From the NCBI GenBank assembly GCA_036278715.1, contig DASUKN010000004.1:1-64000 (forward strand): a stretch of DNA of 64,000 nucleotides. Reading direction: 5' to 3'. Positions 48,345 to 56,876 of this stretch are shown in pieces; the stretch's first letter is position 1, and every line of letters begins with the position of its first letter. The position numbers and the translations under genes were made by a program. The stretch comes from Udaeobacter sp025935755 (GTDB taxonomy: Bacteria > Verrucomicrobiota > Verrucomicrobiia > Chthoniobacterales > UBA10450). A model generated the notes under the pieces. The model did no database searches, had not been told where the DNA came from, and saw only the letters and a list, made by a program, of their open reading frames with translations.

Positions 48345-49841
48345 TTACAGCAATAGTTTACGTTCCGGCCAGGTTAGCTGTAATTGCCAGACTGTTGTTG
48401 TCGCAGTTATCTCAATCGTCGTTCTTCCTGCCGCGGCAACGTTCGGCGGCTTTGATTTCGTCCGTGGCCTATCGAGCGAACCGTCGTTGAACTCGATCAG
48501 GTAACCTTCATTTATCAACCAACGCAGATCGGACGCGAGCGCGAGCCGGCGGGGTTCGGCGTCGTCGCTCGTTCCATTGCCCGTCAATGTTTCGAAAAGC
48601 TGTTTTCGATTAATTCCCGCCGCAGCCGAGACTGCTTCGAGTATCGCGTTGACCAACGGAGAAACCCCGGCGTGTTCATGAACAAACGCGCGGACCCGAA
48701 TGGGCGATACGAACAGCATGCCGCGCCGGTGACGGAAAATGTGCAGACCGTTTTGCCGGAATCGACCCGCTAATTCCTGCATGATGTTTGAAGGCGAGCG
48801 AGTTTCGCGCACCCACGCTCGTTCGATCGCTTGATTGAGTACCCGGTCGGGCAAACTCCGGCTCGATGTGCCGCCAATAGTGACATTGTCTACATTTCGG
48901 ATGAGTTCCGGGAGATACTGCGAACGAAAATGCCGTTCCGCTTCCGCAGCAGACGAAAAAGTCACAGGCGTTTCTTCGCGCAACGTTACGTAAGTCGTGA
49001 CCTTCCTGGCCTCTTCTTTCCAGTGCTCGACCACCGCAGGATCGCTCACGATTTCGATTTGCCGCTGGTAATCGGCAAAGCTCATCCGCCGGCTGAAACG
49101 TTGTTCGTACAAACTTCGAAGTTGCGGCTGATAAGCGTGATGATTGGTCGGCCCCAAAAGCGCACCGCTCAAACGACACCGCGCGACGTTCGAAAAATTT
49201 CCCTTTATCGGATCGCTTTCTGCCACATCAACCCGGTAAAAATCTCGCTGTGCGAACCGAAATGCGTTTCGCTCCAGGAATTCCCGGCCCACGGAAATTC
49301 CGCCTTCCTCGCCAAGCTGAAAGAGCGGCGCTTCTGGCGTTGCCGTGAGACGGACTTCATATCGACCGGGTTTTTCCAGGAACAATCGGGCTAAAACAAA
49401 CAACGAATACGCAACGGAGCCGGATTTGATCTGGGCAACGACATTCTCGAATACACTCTGCCGCGGTAGAAAACGAATCGTCCCCTCGAAAGGTTTTGGC
49501 GGAGGCTGCACAACCCGATGCGCTGGACGGCGGTGATCAGCTCGATCCGAGTCGCGACGTCTGGCATCCGTTTTTTTCGGCATTCTGCCGCGGTGCCGCC
49601 CATCGGGCTTCGATGTTGGGTGTTGCGTCTGTTCGCGCCGTTCGCGGGAGTCCCGCCTCCGAGGCGGGATTCGATCTTTGGGCCTGCGCCTTGCATCTCT
49701 GCCGCGCTTTTCGCCGTGGGTTTCCTCTCCCGTGTAATGATCGTAATGATTCGTTGGGCCGGGTTCTTTCACCCACGCAGGCAAAAATTTCAGATCAAGA
49801 AGATCGGCAGACTCGACGGGCGGAGCGCTCATCACGTTCAT
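48345..49841 (-). CDS. Conserved-looking protein of unknown function (498 aa)
   Basis: The first 110 residues are highly charged and presumably disordered (KRGRDARRRPKDRIPPRRR, RERREQTQHP). The rest is folded: FEGTIRFLPRQSVFENVVAQ, LFVLARLFLEKPGRYEVRLT, a PTNHHAYQPQLRSLYEQRF segment, and a C-terminal region with winged-helix-like pattern (INRKQLFETLTGN, DLRWLINEGYLIEFNDGS). I do not recognise a named family; nucleic-acid binding is suggested only by the basic tail. The disordered part contains a TCCCGCCT-CCG-AGGCGGGA palindrome in the DNA (about 49652-49670). Confidence 0.72.
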   Translation of the reverse strand: MNVMSAPPVESADLLDLKFLPAWVKEPGPTNHYDHYTGEETHGEKRGRDARRRPKDRIPPRRRDSRERREQTQHPTSKPDGRHRGRMPKKTDARRRDSDRADHRRPAHRVVQPPPKPFEGTIRFLPRQSVFENVVAQIKSGSVAYSLFVLARLFLEKPGRYEVRLTATPEAPLFQLGEEGGISVGREFLERNAFRFAQRDFYRVDVAESDPIKGNFSNVARCRLSGALLGPTNHHAYQPQLRSLYEQRFSRRMSFADYQRQIEIVSDPAVVEHWKEEARKVTTYVTLREETPVTFSSAAEAERHFRSQYLPELIRNVDNVTIGGTSSRSLPDRVLNQAIERAWVRETRSPSNIMQELAGRFRQNGLHIFRHRRGMLFVSPIRVRAFVHEHAGVSPLVNAILEAVSAAAGINRKQLFETLTGNGTSDDAEPRRLALASDLRWLINEGYLIEFNDGSLDRPRTKSKPPNVAAAGRTTIEITATTTVWQLQLTWPERKLLL

Positions 49842-50023
49842 CTACTCGAAGCAGAGTGGAAGGCAACTTGAAGGTGCGGGCAGCAATAAATGACGGCCTG
49901 TAAACCGTCGAGGGAACCTGACGGCTGGGAAGCCATTCCTTGCCCGGGTTGTGCCCGAAAATTGGCGTAAACGCGGGGTCTGACATAAACCCCCGGGAAA
50001 CAAATCCAAACCGATGAGCGTGG

Positions 50024-51145
50024 TTAGTGTCTTTGGTAAACTTCCAGCGAGGTCACTACATCCAGGGCACGCTGCAAGACCGGATCGTGCGGTGGAGGTT
50101 TTTCCGGCGCACGGCCGCGGCGTTGTTGTGCCGCTTCGACGGCTTCCAACTCGGGATTTGTACCGGCTAACAACGCAGCTTCACTCATGTGCGGGCGGCC
50201 GCTTTCGTAAATAAACGGCTCCATTCCTTTTTCGCTGCTCGACTGGAAAATCTGTCGCTTCTCGGCCAATGACATTTCCACGGGCAAATCGGGTTTCACC
50301 CCTTCGGGAAATAACGACCGGCCGTCGGGCGAAACCATTTCAGCCACCGCGAGTCGCAGACCTTTACCATTAGGTAGCGGCAAGTCCGAATATTCCGCGG
50401 CGCGGCCCGCAGTGGGTTGCCCGATGATGAGTGCCTTGTTGTAAAACCGCAATGCAGCAGCGATCGCTTCGGCAACGCCACTGGTATCACTGTCCGCGAG
50501 TACCATCACCAGCCCGTGGAATGACGGGTCACGATCGGAACTAAACACGCGGTCCTGGCGGCCGACAGGTTTGCGCACCGTGAAAATCGGTTTGCTCTTC
50601 GGAGAGAACCGCTTCGCGAATTCTGCGGCCAACGGAAAATCACTGGTCGCACCGGTGGCGCGAAGATCCACAATGAGATCGTTCACTTTTTTTGTGGCGA
50701 AGCCGGTTAGAGCCTTATCAAGTGATTGGAGGTTAGCATTGTTCAATGTGCCCAGGCGCACATAACCGGTTCGTCCGTTGATCACTTCGCTGTAGAACGC
50801 ACTCGGCGCGGAGGCTGGAACGTTTTCTTTGCTGGCCAACAGTGTTATGCCACGTGGCAATCGCATTAATAAACCCTGGACAGTCGCCCTGTTTAACTCG
50901 GTGTCCGTGATTGCGTTCTGGTCGGTAAAATTGGCCTTTAGTAACGTGGTAAAGGCTTGCAGATCGGCCGGGCCTAACGAGTTAACGAGATCCTGCAGCG
51001 TGGGAGCAGCCGACGGTGAAGATGTCGCCTGTGCAGGCGACTTTGATGCACTCGGTGGCGCGGACGCGGGTGCCGGCGATTGGGCCGGCAGGTTCGTATC
51101 CAAGAGAGCGACAACAATTAGCGCCAGTACAAATCGTCGTGACAT
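50024..51145 (-). CDS. S41-like (C-terminal processing peptidase-like) exported protein
   Basis: A 373-aa protein with signal peptide (FVLALIVVALLDTNLPAQ), a Pro/Ala/Ser linker, a helical domain, and a tail-specific-protease-like core: GRTGYVRLGTLNN, LIVDLRATGATSDF, MVLADSDTSGVAEAIAAAL (Ser position of S41), LIIGQPTAGRAAEYSD and DGRSLFPEGVKPDLPV. Where CTP-type S41 peptidases have a catalytic Lys (GKG), this has Arg (AGRAAE), and no PDZ domain is seen, so it may be inactive or use a different dyad. ATG 51145 overlaps the purD stop (TGATG), so translation is probably coupled. Confidence 0.75.
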   Translation of the reverse strand: MSRRFVLALIVVALLDTNLPAQSPAPASAPPSASKSPAQATSSPSAAPTLQDLVNSLGPADLQAFTTLLKANFTDQNAITDTELNRATVQGLLMRLPRGITLLASKENVPASAPSAFYSEVINGRTGYVRLGTLNNANLQSLDKALTGFATKKVNDLIVDLRATGATSDFPLAAEFAKRFSPKSKPIFTVRKPVGRQDRVFSSDRDPSFHGLVMVLADSDTSGVAEAIAAALRFYNKALIIGQPTAGRAAEYSDLPLPNGKGLRLAVAEMVSPDGRSLFPEGVKPDLPVEMSLAEKRQIFQSSSEKGMEPFIYESGRPHMSEAALLAGTNPELEAVEAAQQRRGRAPEKPPPHDPVLQRALDVVTSLEVYQRH

Positions 51146-52434
51146 CACAATGATCCGGTGACGTTAGCCGCAACAGGAGTTAGAGCAATGTCGCGACGGT
51201 AGTGACAGTTCTCGAAAGAAATACGCGACATGGCCTCGTAAGCGCGCGCCCGGGCAGCTTCAAGATCCGACCCGAGTGCGGTCACTGCGATTACTCGTCC
51301 CCCGGCAGTCTTTGTCTCTTTGCCGTCGCGTTTCGTTCCAGCATGAAAAATCTGCACGTCTTCGAGAGTGGCTGCGTCGTCGAGACCTGAGATTGGTTTT
51401 CCGGTTTCGTATTTGCCGGGATAGCCCCCAGAGGCAAGGACAACTGTCACAGCAGCGCGAGTATCCCATTCAATAGCACATTGCTCGATTGTTCCGTCGA
51501 TTGTTGCCTCTAATAGTGGCAACAGGTCTGATCTCATTCTGGGCAAAAGCGCCTGGGTTTCCGGGTCGCCGAAGCGGCAGTTAAACTCCAGCACGCGCGG
51601 CCCGTCAGCAGTAATCATCAAGCCCGGATAAAGAAGTCCTCGAAAAGTGACGCCCTTTTCCCGAAGACCACGCAGCAGGGGCCTCATGATTTCGCTATCG
51701 AACCGCGATTGCGATTCCTTATTCCAATTATTGGCCGGGCTGAACGCGCCCATGCCGCCTGTGTTCGGCCCTTGATCGCCGTCGAAAGCGCGCTTGTGGT
51801 CGCGCGACGATTCGAGCAGAACATAATCTTTTCCGTCGACCAGGGCATGCAGGGAGCACTCTGTCCCCTGCAGAAATTCCTCGACGACGATCCGTCGACC
51901 AGAATCACCGAGCCGCGCCTGGTTCATCATCTGGTCAATCGTCGATCTTGCTGTGTCAGCATCGGCAGCAATGACAACGCCTTTCCCCAACGCAAGCCCA
52001 TCGGCTTTGATCACGATCGGAAACCTCAAGCGTTCGCAGTGATGGAGCGCCTCCGCGCTGTTGCAAAATGTGCGTGCCTCGGCGGTGGGGATTTTCTGTG
52101 TGCGCATCAATTCTTTCGCGAAGATTTTCGAGGATTCAATCCGCGCCGCTGATTTGTCTGGACCGAATGCGCGCAATTTCTCGCTTGTAAACAGATCGAC
52201 GATTCCAGCCGCGAGGGGATCATCCGGGCCGACTACGGTGAGATCTATACGGTTCTGCCTGGCGAATTTGGCCAGCGTTGGTAAATCTGTGGCGGGAATC
52301 GCGACATTCTCAGTAATTTCGCTTGTTCCGGCATTTCCAGGCGCGCAAAAAATCCGATCCACATGCGGCGATTGCCGCAGCTTCCATGCAAGCGCGTGTT
52401 CGCGGCCCCCGCTGCCTATCACGAGAATGTTCAT
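51145..52434 (-). CDS. purD: Phosphoribosylamine-glycine ligase (GAR synthetase)
   Basis: A 429-aa ATP-grasp enzyme joining glycine to phosphoribosylamine, second step of purine synthesis; cytosolic. N-terminus MNILVIGSGGREHALAWKL, then GPDDPLAAGIVDLF, IVIKADGLALGKGVVIA, GTECSLHALVDG, QGPNTGGMGAFSPANNW, LEFNCRFGDPETQALLPRM: all hallmarks of PurD. Length is as expected. It overlaps the S41-like gene by one base at the stop. Confidence 0.96.
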   Translation of the reverse strand: MNILVIGSGGREHALAWKLRQSPHVDRIFCAPGNAGTSEITENVAIPATDLPTLAKFARQNRIDLTVVGPDDPLAAGIVDLFTSEKLRAFGPDKSAARIESSKIFAKELMRTQKIPTAEARTFCNSAEALHHCERLRFPIVIKADGLALGKGVVIAADADTARSTIDQMMNQARLGDSGRRIVVEEFLQGTECSLHALVDGKDYVLLESSRDHKRAFDGDQGPNTGGMGAFSPANNWNKESQSRFDSEIMRPLLRGLREKGVTFRGLLYPGLMITADGPRVLEFNCRFGDPETQALLPRMRSDLLPLLEATIDGTIEQCAIEWDTRAAVTVVLASGGYPGKYETGKPISGLDDAATLEDVQIFHAGTKRDGKETKTAGGRVIAVTALGSDLEAARARAYEAMSRISFENCHYRRDIALTPVAANVTGSL

Positions 52435-52467
52435 CGAAAAACTGAAGCAACCGTCCCGGTTGCGAGG

Positions 52468-52564
52468 GAAAACGCAAGTCCGTCACCGCGGGTTCGTCCT
52501 GTGGCGAACCAGAGGCTCGCGTCGTTTTTGTGGTGCTAAAGAAAACGCAAGCCAGAGGCTCGCG
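52468..52564. repeat. Direct repeats between purD and the HtrA-type gene
   Basis: GAAAACGCAAG occurs at 52468-52478 and 52541-52551, and CCAGAGGCTCGCG at 52509-52521 and 52552-52564. The second set directly abuts the stop of the protease gene. Probably a decayed dispersed repeat. Confidence 0.65.
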
Positions 52565-53626
52565 CTACTGTTGTGCTCGGGATTCCGCAGGGAGGATTGA
52601 TATCTCCAACTTCTCCGTGTGCCGGATGATCGTGACCGTCGCGCTTACATCAATTTGTTCGCCCGCCAAAACCTTGTGCAGATGATGCACGGTGCCAATA
52701 GGCTGTCCGTTAAACGCGACGATCAAATCGTGTTGACTCAGGCCGGCGCGTTCGGCGGGGCTGTTCTTTTCGATTGATGCAACCAGAACACCCGTCTCGA
52801 GCGGCAGTCCATAGAAGCGCACGATCCGCCGGTGAATCGGCACGTTCTGGCCCGCGACACCGATGTAACTGCGCCGGATCTTTCCGTCTTTGATTAGCCA
52901 CCCGGCTACAAATTTTGCGGTGTTGCTGGCAATGGCGAAACAGATACCCTGCGCCGGGCGGATCATTGCCGTGTTTACGCCTACTACTTCGCCGGCTGAA
53001 TTAACCAGTGGCCCGCCAGAGTTACCAGGATTCAGTGCCGCGTCTGTTTGAATGATGTTATCAATCAATCGGCCGGACTGCGTGTGCATGGAGCGACCCA
53101 GCGCGCTGACCACGCCCGCCGTCACGCTGGCTTCGAAACCGAGCGGGTTTCCGATCGCGATCACGAGCTGTCCGACCCGTAATTTCTCGGAATCTGCCAG
53201 GCGCACGTGTTGCATCTGTGGCGCGTCGACACGAACCACTGCGAGATCGGTATCCGGATCATCGCCGATCAATTGGGCGGGATATTCGCGGCCGTCGGGC
53301 ACGTTGACGGTGATCGTGCTAGCGCGATGAACAACGTGACTGTTCGTCAGGATGAATCCATCCGGTGCGATAACAAACCCTGAACCGTTTCCGCTGACTT
53401 CGCGCTCTCCTGGTCGTGCGGGAACACGTTGCTTTACGTTGATATTGACGACAGCCGGCGCGACTCGTCCGACCGCGCTGACGACCGTGCGCGAGTACGC
53501 ATCGAGCAGCTCTGAATCGTCCCGCGTTGCCTCGCCCTGGATGGGTTGCGAAACGCCCGTGCCGCTCTCGTTGAATAGAAAGTCGATCCGGTCGGCATTG
53601 CTCTTCGGAGCAGCTGTAATGCGCAT
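52565..53626 (-). CDS. HtrA/DegP-type S1C serine protease with PDZ domain
   Basis: A 353-aa trypsin-fold protease with the triad His97 (ILTNSHVV), Asp127 (DPDTDLAVV) and Ser203 (LNPGNSGGPL), followed by one PDZ domain (GVLVASIEKNSPAERAGL, DLIVAFNGQPIGTVHHLHKV). No signal peptide or membrane helix is visible at the N-terminus (MRITAAPKSNADR), unusual for DegP-like enzymes, so it may be cytosolic or the true start may differ. Known family members degrade or refold damaged proteins. Confidence 0.9.
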   Translation of the reverse strand: MRITAAPKSNADRIDFLFNESGTGVSQPIQGEATRDDSELLDAYSRTVVSAVGRVAPAVVNINVKQRVPARPGEREVSGNGSGFVIAPDGFILTNSHVVHRASTITVNVPDGREYPAQLIGDDPDTDLAVVRVDAPQMQHVRLADSEKLRVGQLVIAIGNPLGFEASVTAGVVSALGRSMHTQSGRLIDNIIQTDAALNPGNSGGPLVNSAGEVVGVNTAMIRPAQGICFAIASNTAKFVAGWLIKDGKIRRSYIGVAGQNVPIHRRIVRFYGLPLETGVLVASIEKNSPAERAGLSQHDLIVAFNGQPIGTVHHLHKVLAGEQIDVSATVTIIRHTEKLEISILPAESRAQQ

Positions 53627-53744
53627 TGCTTAATTTCAATCGTTGAAACCAACAGTCAACTACGCACGATATGAAGCCATACACACACTTCGGAATGTTA
53701 CGGTCCGACTTGCACGTATTGTGGAATTGTTCTACACACCTCTC

Positions 53745-54122
53745 ATGCCAAAAGCCTCTTCAGCTCCTTCCGTGCTCGATCCCCGCTGCCCATCCCGGCT
53801 GGTGCTTGACCGCATTGCTGACAAGTGGACAGCGCTTATCATTCAGATCCTCGCAGGCGGCACCATGCGTTACGCCGCGCTTCAACGCGAGATCGGCGGC
53901 ATTTCTCAAAAAATGCTGACCCAGACGTTGCGCAGTCTTGAGCGCGACGGGCTGGTGCAACGCAGAGTGCATCCCGTTGTGCCGCCAAAAGTAGAATATT
54001 CTCTCACCAAATTGGGACGCACGTTGATCGAGCCATTGCAGGGACTCTGTCGTTGGTCGGAGAAACATCTTGCAGAACTTCAGTCGAACCGTGTCCGGGC
54101 CAAGCAAATCCTGACGGGGTGA
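53745..54122 (+). CDS. HxlR family transcriptional regulator
   Basis: A 125-aa winged-helix regulator. LDPRCPSRLVLDRIADKWT carries the Cys near the N-terminus common in HxlR sensors, followed by LAGGTMRYAALQREIGGISQ, KMLTQTLRSLERDGLVQR and a wing (VVPPKVEYSLTKLGR). ATG 53745 gives the family length; upstream in-frame sequence is not conserved. It lies just before the antiporter gene and may control it. Confidence 0.88.
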   Translation: MPKASSAPSVLDPRCPSRLVLDRIADKWTALIIQILAGGTMRYAALQREIGGISQKMLTQTLRSLERDGLVQRRVHPVVPPKVEYSLTKLGRTLIEPLQGLCRWSEKHLAELQSNRVRAKQILTG

Positions 54123-54181
54123 TGGAGTAGTGGCTTGCCGTAACTCCGTTGCTCCCCACGTCATCACTTCAATTTCTGACA

Positions 54182-55765
54182 ATGCACCAAGCGGAAATAA
54201 TCGTGCTCCTGCTAACGGTCATGGGGATTCTGGCCGTGGTGGCGTGCAAGATTGCGCTGCCGTATCCGATCGTACTTGTTGTGGGCGGTCTCGCTCTAGG
54301 TTTTGTGCCGCGTTCGCCGGCGGTGAACCTGAATCCCGATGTATTTTTTTACTTCATCCTTCCCGCGCTGCTTTATCCAGCTGCGTTGTTTACATCATGG
54401 CGCGATTTTCGACGAAATCTTCGGCCGATACTGCTGCTGGCGATTGGGCTGGTTCTGGCGACCATGTTCGCGGTTGCGTGGATCGCGCATTCGATTGTGC
54501 CGGCGCTTCCGTGGGCCGCCGCTTTTGCCCTCGGAGCGATTGTCTCGCCGCCAGATGCGGTTGCAGCGACAGCGATCATTCGCCGGCTGAGCGTCCCCCA
54601 TCGTATCGAGGTAATCCTCGAGGGCGAGAGTCTGGTGAACGATGCGACTGCGCTGGTCGCTTTACAGTTTGCAGTTGCCGCTCTCGTTACAGGAACTTTC
54701 TCTCCCGCATATGCAGCGGAGCGTTTTGTGTGGGTGGCAGCGGGCGGCATAGGGATCGGATTGCTTGTCGGGGTGGGGATGCGCTGGGTGCAGAGCCATT
54801 TGGATAACCCACCAATCCAAATCACATTTTCGCTGCTCACTCCCTTTATCGCTTATCTGTCCGCCGAGCACATTCATGCCTCCGGGGTTTTGGCGACAGT
54901 TGCAGTCGGTATCTTTCTCGGCTGGCACTCGCCGCTGATGATCACCGCGCGAACCCGCCTCCAGGCTTATGCGTTTTGGGAAACAATCACGTTTCTTCTC
55001 AACGGGTTTGTTTTTATCGTGATTGGTCTTCAACTTCCCAGAATCCTGCACGCGTGGAATCGCGGATCGCTGCCGGGCGTATTCATGAGTGCAATCGCCA
55101 TCTGCGGGACAGTAATTCTCGTTCGTTTTGCCTGGGTGATACCCGGGGCCTATCTGTCTCGTCTGTTCAGGAGTGAACGAACAGTGCGCCATCCGGCCAC
55201 CTCGTGGCAGTACATTGCAATTGTCAGTTGGGCTGGGATGCGCGGCGTGGTATCACTCGCGGCTGCAGGCGCATTGCCGTTGGCATTGCCAAACGGCCAG
55301 CCTTTTCCCGGACGCGATTACATCTTGTTTGTAGCATTTTCAGTGATCTTCGTAACGTTGGTGTTGCAGGGCCTGACTTTGCCAGTGGTGATTCGGAAGC
55401 TTCATGTGCCACCCGATGCAGAGACGGACGAAGAGGAGCGGCTGGCGCGCTTGGAAGCGAACAAGGCGGCGCTAAAGTGGATCGAGGATGCAGGCGCAGA
55501 TGGAAAGTTTTCACCGGACGCGGCAAAACGGCTGCACGCCGAATACGATGAGCGGATCGAGCAATTGCGACTTTGCGCGGAAAATCCCGACGATTGCCGG
55601 GGGGAGATCGCCACGCCGCAATATCAGCGTTTGCAACATCAGGCGTTGCGCATCGAACGGAAAACCATCATCCGCCTGCGAAACGAACGAGTAATCAATG
55701 ATGACGCGCTGCGCCGGATTCAGCGTGACCTTGATCTGGCGGAAGCACGGATGACCGGAGAGTGA
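54182..55765 (+). CDS. Na+/H+ antiporter, CPA1 (NhaP-like) family
   Basis: A 527-aa membrane antiporter with about 12 helices. Family motifs: FFYFILPALLYPAALFTSW, FALGAIVSPPDAVAATAI (ion-binding Asp in PPDA), EGESLVNDATALV (Asn-Asp) and WAGMRGVVSLAAAGALP. A C-terminal cytoplasmic helical domain (about 400-527) carries charged coiled-coil sequence as in long CPA1 proteins. It uses the proton gradient to expel Na+ or K+. ATG 54182 chosen over a TTG 33 bases upstream. Confidence 0.92.
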   Translation: MHQAEIIVLLLTVMGILAVVACKIALPYPIVLVVGGLALGFVPRSPAVNLNPDVFFYFILPALLYPAALFTSWRDFRRNLRPILLLAIGLVLATMFAVAWIAHSIVPALPWAAAFALGAIVSPPDAVAATAIIRRLSVPHRIEVILEGESLVNDATALVALQFAVAALVTGTFSPAYAAERFVWVAAGGIGIGLLVGVGMRWVQSHLDNPPIQITFSLLTPFIAYLSAEHIHASGVLATVAVGIFLGWHSPLMITARTRLQAYAFWETITFLLNGFVFIVIGLQLPRILHAWNRGSLPGVFMSAIAICGTVILVRFAWVIPGAYLSRLFRSERTVRHPATSWQYIAIVSWAGMRGVVSLAAAGALPLALPNGQPFPGRDYILFVAFSVIFVTLVLQGLTLPVVIRKLHVPPDAETDEEERLARLEANKAALKWIEDAGADGKFSPDAAKRLHAEYDERIEQLRLCAENPDDCRGEIATPQYQRLQHQALRIERKTIIRLRNERVINDDALRRIQRDLDLAEARMTGE

Positions 55766-55792
55766 ACAATTTCAAAAGGACCGCGGTTACGT

Positions 55793-55869
55793 TGTAGAGT
55801 GCGCTCTCCTCAGCGCAGTATCGTTCAGCTTGGCAACAGCGCGATCCGCTGCGGACAGCGGACGCTACA
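55793..55869. repeat. TGTAGCG-family inverted repeat between convergent genes
   Basis: TGTAGAGTGCGCTCTCCTC plus AGCG (55793-55815) and CGCTGCGGACAGCGG plus ACGCTACA (55847-55869). It lies between the ends of the antiporter and the first sulfotransferase, where it could serve as a two-way terminator. Confidence 0.85.
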
Positions 55870-55884
55870 GGTGCACTACGAAAT

Positions 55885-56835
55885 CTAGTTCCACCAGAAG
55901 AAGAGATCGATGCTGTCATCCAGCAGGTCCCACACAAAAAGGAGTAGTGAAAAACCATATCGGGCGGGCCAATCTCTCGCTGCTCCGCCGAGGCGGGTTG
56001 CACAGGTCTTCAGCTCCTTTTTAAAGAACTGAGCCAGGTGTAACCGCACTTTATCAGTCAGCGGCAGCTTTCCCATCCTGGCCCAGCTATTGTGTTCGGC
56101 CGGCAGCTGGCCCGCCGCTTTGTCGGGACTCGCCCCCAGAAAATGGAGAATAGAACGTCGCAGTTCACCCGGGTTGCTTTGCAGATCGTCGAAGAAATAA
56201 ATGCGGAACTGATCTGGATGAACATAACGTTTCCATCGCGCAACGATCGTACTCGGGTACGAACGCAGGAGCAGCCCTCGCCGCAGCAACTTCCGATCGA
56301 CTTCCTCGATGTCGGTTACGTCGAAGGCCTCGATCTGGTGATAATGCACTTCCATGGAGAGGTGCGACCACACTCGATCGACAGGATCGCGTGCCAAAAA
56401 AATCACCTTTAACCCGGGAAAATATCTGGTGACACGCCGAATGACCTCATTACTCAGGGTCGAATAGTTTGGCGAAATATCACCGGAAAGTAACGGTCCC
56501 TTCGGTTCAAACAGTTGGGCATAGTGCTCCAAGTCCAGGCACGGTTTGGCACTGAGGCGGTTTATACCCTCGAGGAAACGACGGTCGCGCTCATCTCTAC
56601 AACGTGGAGAAGATGAGCGTTGGACTCTGCCCAACTGATCAAGGTAATGCAGCTCCTTCAAAGGAGGCATCCAGAAATCGGGATGGGCGTCGAGTTGTTG
56701 GTAGAGCCAGGTCGTTCCGCCTTTATGGACTCCGATACACAAGAAATCGGGTTGAGCACCGTTGGCACCGGAGCCGTTTCCGTTTTTGGGTTGGCCGTTG
56801 GTGGCGCGGCCATTTAATGGCCAGATCCATCTCAT
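55885..56835 (-). CDS. PAPS-dependent sulfotransferase
   Basis: A 316-aa sulfotransferase-family protein transferring sulfate from PAPS. The 5'-phosphosulfate loop is HKGGTTWLY (37-45); the 3'-phosphate site is FLARDPVDRVWSHLS (about 146-160). DFWMPPLKELHYLDQL resembles the heparan-sulfate-type family. The N-terminus is Asn/Gly-rich (NGQPKNGNGSGANG) before the catalytic domain. Second of two tandem paralogs, 41 bases after the first. Acceptor unknown; perhaps exopolysaccharide. Confidence 0.88.
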   Translation of the reverse strand: MRWIWPLNGRATNGQPKNGNGSGANGAQPDFLCIGVHKGGTTWLYQQLDAHPDFWMPPLKELHYLDQLGRVQRSSSPRCRDERDRRFLEGINRLSAKPCLDLEHYAQLFEPKGPLLSGDISPNYSTLSNEVIRRVTRYFPGLKVIFLARDPVDRVWSHLSMEVHYHQIEAFDVTDIEEVDRKLLRRGLLLRSYPSTIVARWKRYVHPDQFRIYFFDDLQSNPGELRRSILHFLGASPDKAAGQLPAEHNSWARMGKLPLTDKVRLHLAQFFKKELKTCATRLGGAARDWPARYGFSLLLFVWDLLDDSIDLFFWWN

Positions 56836-56876
56836 GTCTGATTATTTTTCGTTTGGTTTCGAGAAAGTGGGGAACC

